Source of the DNA: CAYMZZ01 sp044463125
Lineage (GTDB): Bacteria > Bacteroidota > Bacteroidia > Chitinophagales > Chitinophagaceae
Assembly: GCA_044463125.1 (NCBI GenBank)
Contig: JBIQMS010000026.1
Span: 1-64,000, forward strand
Direction of reading: 5' to 3'
DNA: 64,000 bases
Part shown: in pieces, positions 62,701-64,000 of the stretch
How positions within the stretch are numbered: position 1 is the first letter of the stretch
Layout: every line of letters begins with the position of its first letter
Notes under the pieces: model-generated
Databases searched by the model: none
What the model saw: only the letters and a program-made list of their open reading frames with translations
Told to the model about the DNA's origin: nothing
Made by a program: the position numbers and the translations under genes

Positions 62701-63270
62701 GCGCAGCAAACGAATGAAGCATATCGATACCTGTCGATTTTTTCCCGATTCCTTCGTTCTGTGCTGCAATATGCCGACAAAACAGTGATCAGGCTGGATG
62801 AGGAAATTCAAATGCTCGAAATGTATATCAGCCTGGAGCAATTGGGATCAGATAAACACTTTACATTTAAGATTGTGACAAATGAGAACCTGGAAACCGA
62901 TGAAGTGTTGATTCCTCCCCTGATAATACAGCCCCTGGTAGAGAATGCTATCTGGCATGGGTTAATGCCGGCAGAAGGTGAAAAGCAACTCAATATTTCG
63001 TTTGAAGAAAATTCGGATGATCAACTGGTTTGTGTGGTAGAGGATAATGGGATAGGAAGGGAAACCGCCGCACAACTGGAAAAAAGGAAAATGGGACAGT
63101 TGGCATATGAAAGCAAGTCAACAGCAATCATCCGTGAACGATTGGAACTGCTGAAAGAGAAAACAGGTAAGGATGCCGCCATCCATGTAGAAGACAAAAA
63201 GTTGAACGGCCGGGCTATGGGTACGAGGGTAACGGTCATTATTCCATATTATAATCAGGATGAAGTATGA
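59758..63270 (+). CDS. Propeller-sensor/GAF/LytS-type histidine kinase
   Basis: A 1170-residue membrane sensor kinase from ATG 59758, which has a ggagg sequence 9 bp upstream; a TTG at 59734 is the alternative. The short signal precedes a two-component regulator propeller (about 20-640, with repeats such as GFTEDAEGNIWIATINGLAR and EQDSLGRIWMGTDRGLYRLD). A Y_Y_Y-like domain follows (about 665-735), then one membrane segment (about 745-765) and a GAF domain (about 785-935). The LytS-type kinase has LQMNPHFLFNALNSIQHLIV (His967), IPPLIIQPLVENAIWHGLMP and VVEDNGIGRE. It overlaps the response regulator start by 4 bp. Confidence 0.93.
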   Translation: MVVAKIAFAATLFAQLPDYHVQMIADQEGLLSAEIISMARDKRGYLWLLSPNSVQRTDGRKCWYYPVNESARQIFVDSADRIWLVTRNEVLQFVNDYAGFKTVPFPGKTERLPLSLFESGGRIFLISTRGLLQWDNVEQSFVSDNQFRFPGFKEFNRIFAQSAEYVFLSDSDSLYSLHRKSGSVTSMPSGFNISAMVGLSLNQVLVSDFNSRTFHYDFTQQRKSPWHASLVTGNHNDPYLRMSAGVDLGKDSFLLSSNLGFIIYNQKRGSFRLPVFYSRGQLLRNNQSVRQMIRDESGNVFMSHAEGLAFFNPQEEPIHYIMNYRYADDGLPDIDVRGFTEDAEGNIWIATINGLARLNVENGMMRSFNSTSDELQFDYPSIRYLLHHQSRVWVGTGGNGVWMYDMQSRRFSRPSLKESSSGIRSANMEREYIWKLLAMQDGNILVVCGRRAYRIDQHSLEASVLPMAIPGISRSALQDSVGRVWLGGTNGLVCYDNQYQRLFFLRDSLPDKRVAAMLEWKRNRILIGTRGLYELVVDDKGIHSFQKMTIFPDNRFIYCMEQDSLGRIWMGTDRGLYRLDLNRSELRAFDIADNIQVQVFNSNGLFLSDNGLLFAGGRMGLNYLNPYVERTRSKALKPILESAVFGKDDSSFFLQYQPILLPHFQRNVDLRIAVPEYAAPYALRYRYRLNGNAEWTDNGQNDQVLLRELPPGTYQIDIAVSRDAVVWYEQENAISFFIRKPWWMQWWFRIAALLGVLALVGFIRRYRSRKKEEAEFQSAVDYFAHSAYEHASTEDILWDICRNAITRLGLEDCVIYLLDEERNILVQKAAFGAKSNSGFEVLNPIEIPVGEAIVGHVAATGKAEIIKDTSRDSRYLADDKPRLSELTVPIVHQNKVIGIIDSEHSRRNFFRPIHLDTLQRIASLCASKISRSMAIAELKKAEEKLQSLNTKITATKYMNLRLQMNPHFLFNALNSIQHLIVAQQTNEAYRYLSIFSRFLRSVLQYADKTVIRLDEEIQMLEMYISLEQLGSDKHFTFKIVTNENLETDEVLIPPLIIQPLVENAIWHGLMPAEGEKQLNISFEENSDDQLVCVVEDNGIGRETAAQLEKRKMGQLAYESKSTAIIRERLELLKEKTGKDAAIHVEDKKLNGRAMGTRVTVIIPYYNQDEV

Positions 63271-63998
63271 TAAAAGCGATGATTGTGGATGATAAGATGG
63301 CGTCGATCGAATTGCTGAAATGGCTGATCAGCCAGCATTGCCCGGAAATAAGCCTGGTGGGCCAGGCTTGCAGTGTGGAGGAAGCGATACCGATCATCCG
63401 GGAGCGGGAACCCGATATTCTTTTCCTCGATATTCAGATGCCAAAGCAAAACGGATTTGATTTGTTGTCGGGAATTGGGAAATGGGAATTTGAAGTAGTT
63501 TTTACCACGGCCTATAACGAATTTGCGATTCAGGCTATACGATATAGCGCACTGGATTATTTGCTCAAGCCTATTGATGCCGGCGATCTGGTGAAGGCGG
63601 TGGAGCGATTTAAGGTAAAGCGCATCTACGCGCCCGCGGGAGAGGAGTTGTATCGAAACTTTATTCAGAATCTATCAAACAAAGAAAAAAAACTGGCGCT
63701 CACCGGCGTAACGGATATTCATTATGTAAGTCTCGACGAGATTATTCGCCTGCAGGCGGAAAGGAACTATACACGGTTCTATTTTACCGATGCAAAAACA
63801 TTTGTTTCGGCGCGAACGCTGAAAGAATATGAAGAATTGTTGCCCTCCGATGAATTTATCAGAACGCATCGCACCCACCTGATCAATAAGCGCTTTGTAT
63901 CGCAGTACGACAGGGAAGGCTTTTTGCTGCTGAAGGATGGAAGCAGGGTGGAGGTTTCGAGGAGGAAAAAGGAACAGGTATTAAGATTGTTAGGATAA
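63267..63998 (+). CDS. LytTR family response regulator
   Basis: A 243-residue response regulator. The receiver domain (about 1-120) has the acidic pair in MIVDDK, the phospho-acceptor Asp55 in ILFLDIQMPKQNGF, Thr in EVVFTTAYNEFAIQAI and Lys in DYLLKPIDAGDLV. The C-terminal LytTR DNA-binding domain (about 138-243) has YVSLDEIIRLQAERNYTRFY, FIRTHRTHLINKRFVSQY and DGSRVEVSRRKKEQVLRLL. It is translationally coupled to the kinase upstream (ATGA overlap). The gene ends 2 bp before the window edge, so its targets to the right are unseen. Confidence 0.96.
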   Translation: MIKAMIVDDKMASIELLKWLISQHCPEISLVGQACSVEEAIPIIREREPDILFLDIQMPKQNGFDLLSGIGKWEFEVVFTTAYNEFAIQAIRYSALDYLLKPIDAGDLVKAVERFKVKRIYAPAGEELYRNFIQNLSNKEKKLALTGVTDIHYVSLDEIIRLQAERNYTRFYFTDAKTFVSARTLKEYEELLPSDEFIRTHRTHLINKRFVSQYDREGFLLLKDGSRVEVSRRKKEQVLRLLG

Positions 63999-64000
63999 AT

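Overview
The window reads as a chromosomal segment of a Bacteroidota bacterium, most likely family Chitinophagaceae. Pointers are two SusC/SusD pairs, a DUF4249/TonB-receptor pair, an ECF sigma/FecR/SusC regulatory set, a T9SS-type C-terminal sorting domain, Bacteroidota-type promoters (TTTG-N19-TAnnTTTG) upstream of rplU and of a histone-like gene, and weak Shine-Dalgarno use with several TTG starts. The genus is not determined.

Region 1 (1-24 kb) is mostly core genes: the start of a propeller-type sensor gene at the left edge, secreted hypotheticals, a DUF4249/TonB-receptor pair, a DUF3667 membrane protein, mazG overlapping a 1254-residue polytopic histidine kinase, a PolX-like protein whose polymerase active site looks lost, a 49-residue Lys/Ala histone-H1-like protein, rpmA, rplU, a GH3-type adenylate-forming enzyme, dxr, rseP and tmRNA (ssrA). 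Its gaps are filled by arrays of 7-bp imperfect repeats (TCACG, TTTAGGG, TACGTAN and AAATTTG types), usually as opposed inverted arms. These arrays run from stop codon to stop codon, encode the last residues of PolX and abut the 5' end of tmRNA. I noticed none to the right of 24 kb.

Region 2 (24-37 kb, minus strand) is a polysaccharide-utilisation locus for alpha-mannan. In transcription order it carries GH125, ECF sigma, FecR anti-sigma, STN-bearing SusC, SusD, SusE/F-like lipoprotein, GH76 and GH92. GH76 would cut the alpha-1,6 backbone, GH92 would trim side chains and GH125 would finish alpha-1,6 oligomers.

Region 3 (37-57.7 kb) looks like an oxidative sugar or sugar-acid locus. On the plus strand are a secreted esterase, a PQQ dehydrogenase with an inserted cytochrome c and a secreted double-cupin protein. 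On the minus strand, AraC regulator, FGGY kinase, BASS-family symporter, RraA-like aldolase, Tat-exported enolase-superfamily dehydratase and SMP-30 lactonase form one run. Divergent from AraC are SusC, SusD, a 2-oxoglutarate-semialdehyde-type dehydrogenase and an IlvD/Edd dehydratase. The lactonase, dehydratase, RraA, cupin and PQQ enzymes all carry export signals, so much of the chemistry may happen in the periplasm, with a keto acid imported by the symporter. This is the most interesting candidate system in the window.

Region 4 (57.8-64 kb) holds two tandem paralogous lipoproteins, two tandem globins and a propeller/GAF/LytS-type kinase that overlaps its LytTR response regulator by 4 bp.
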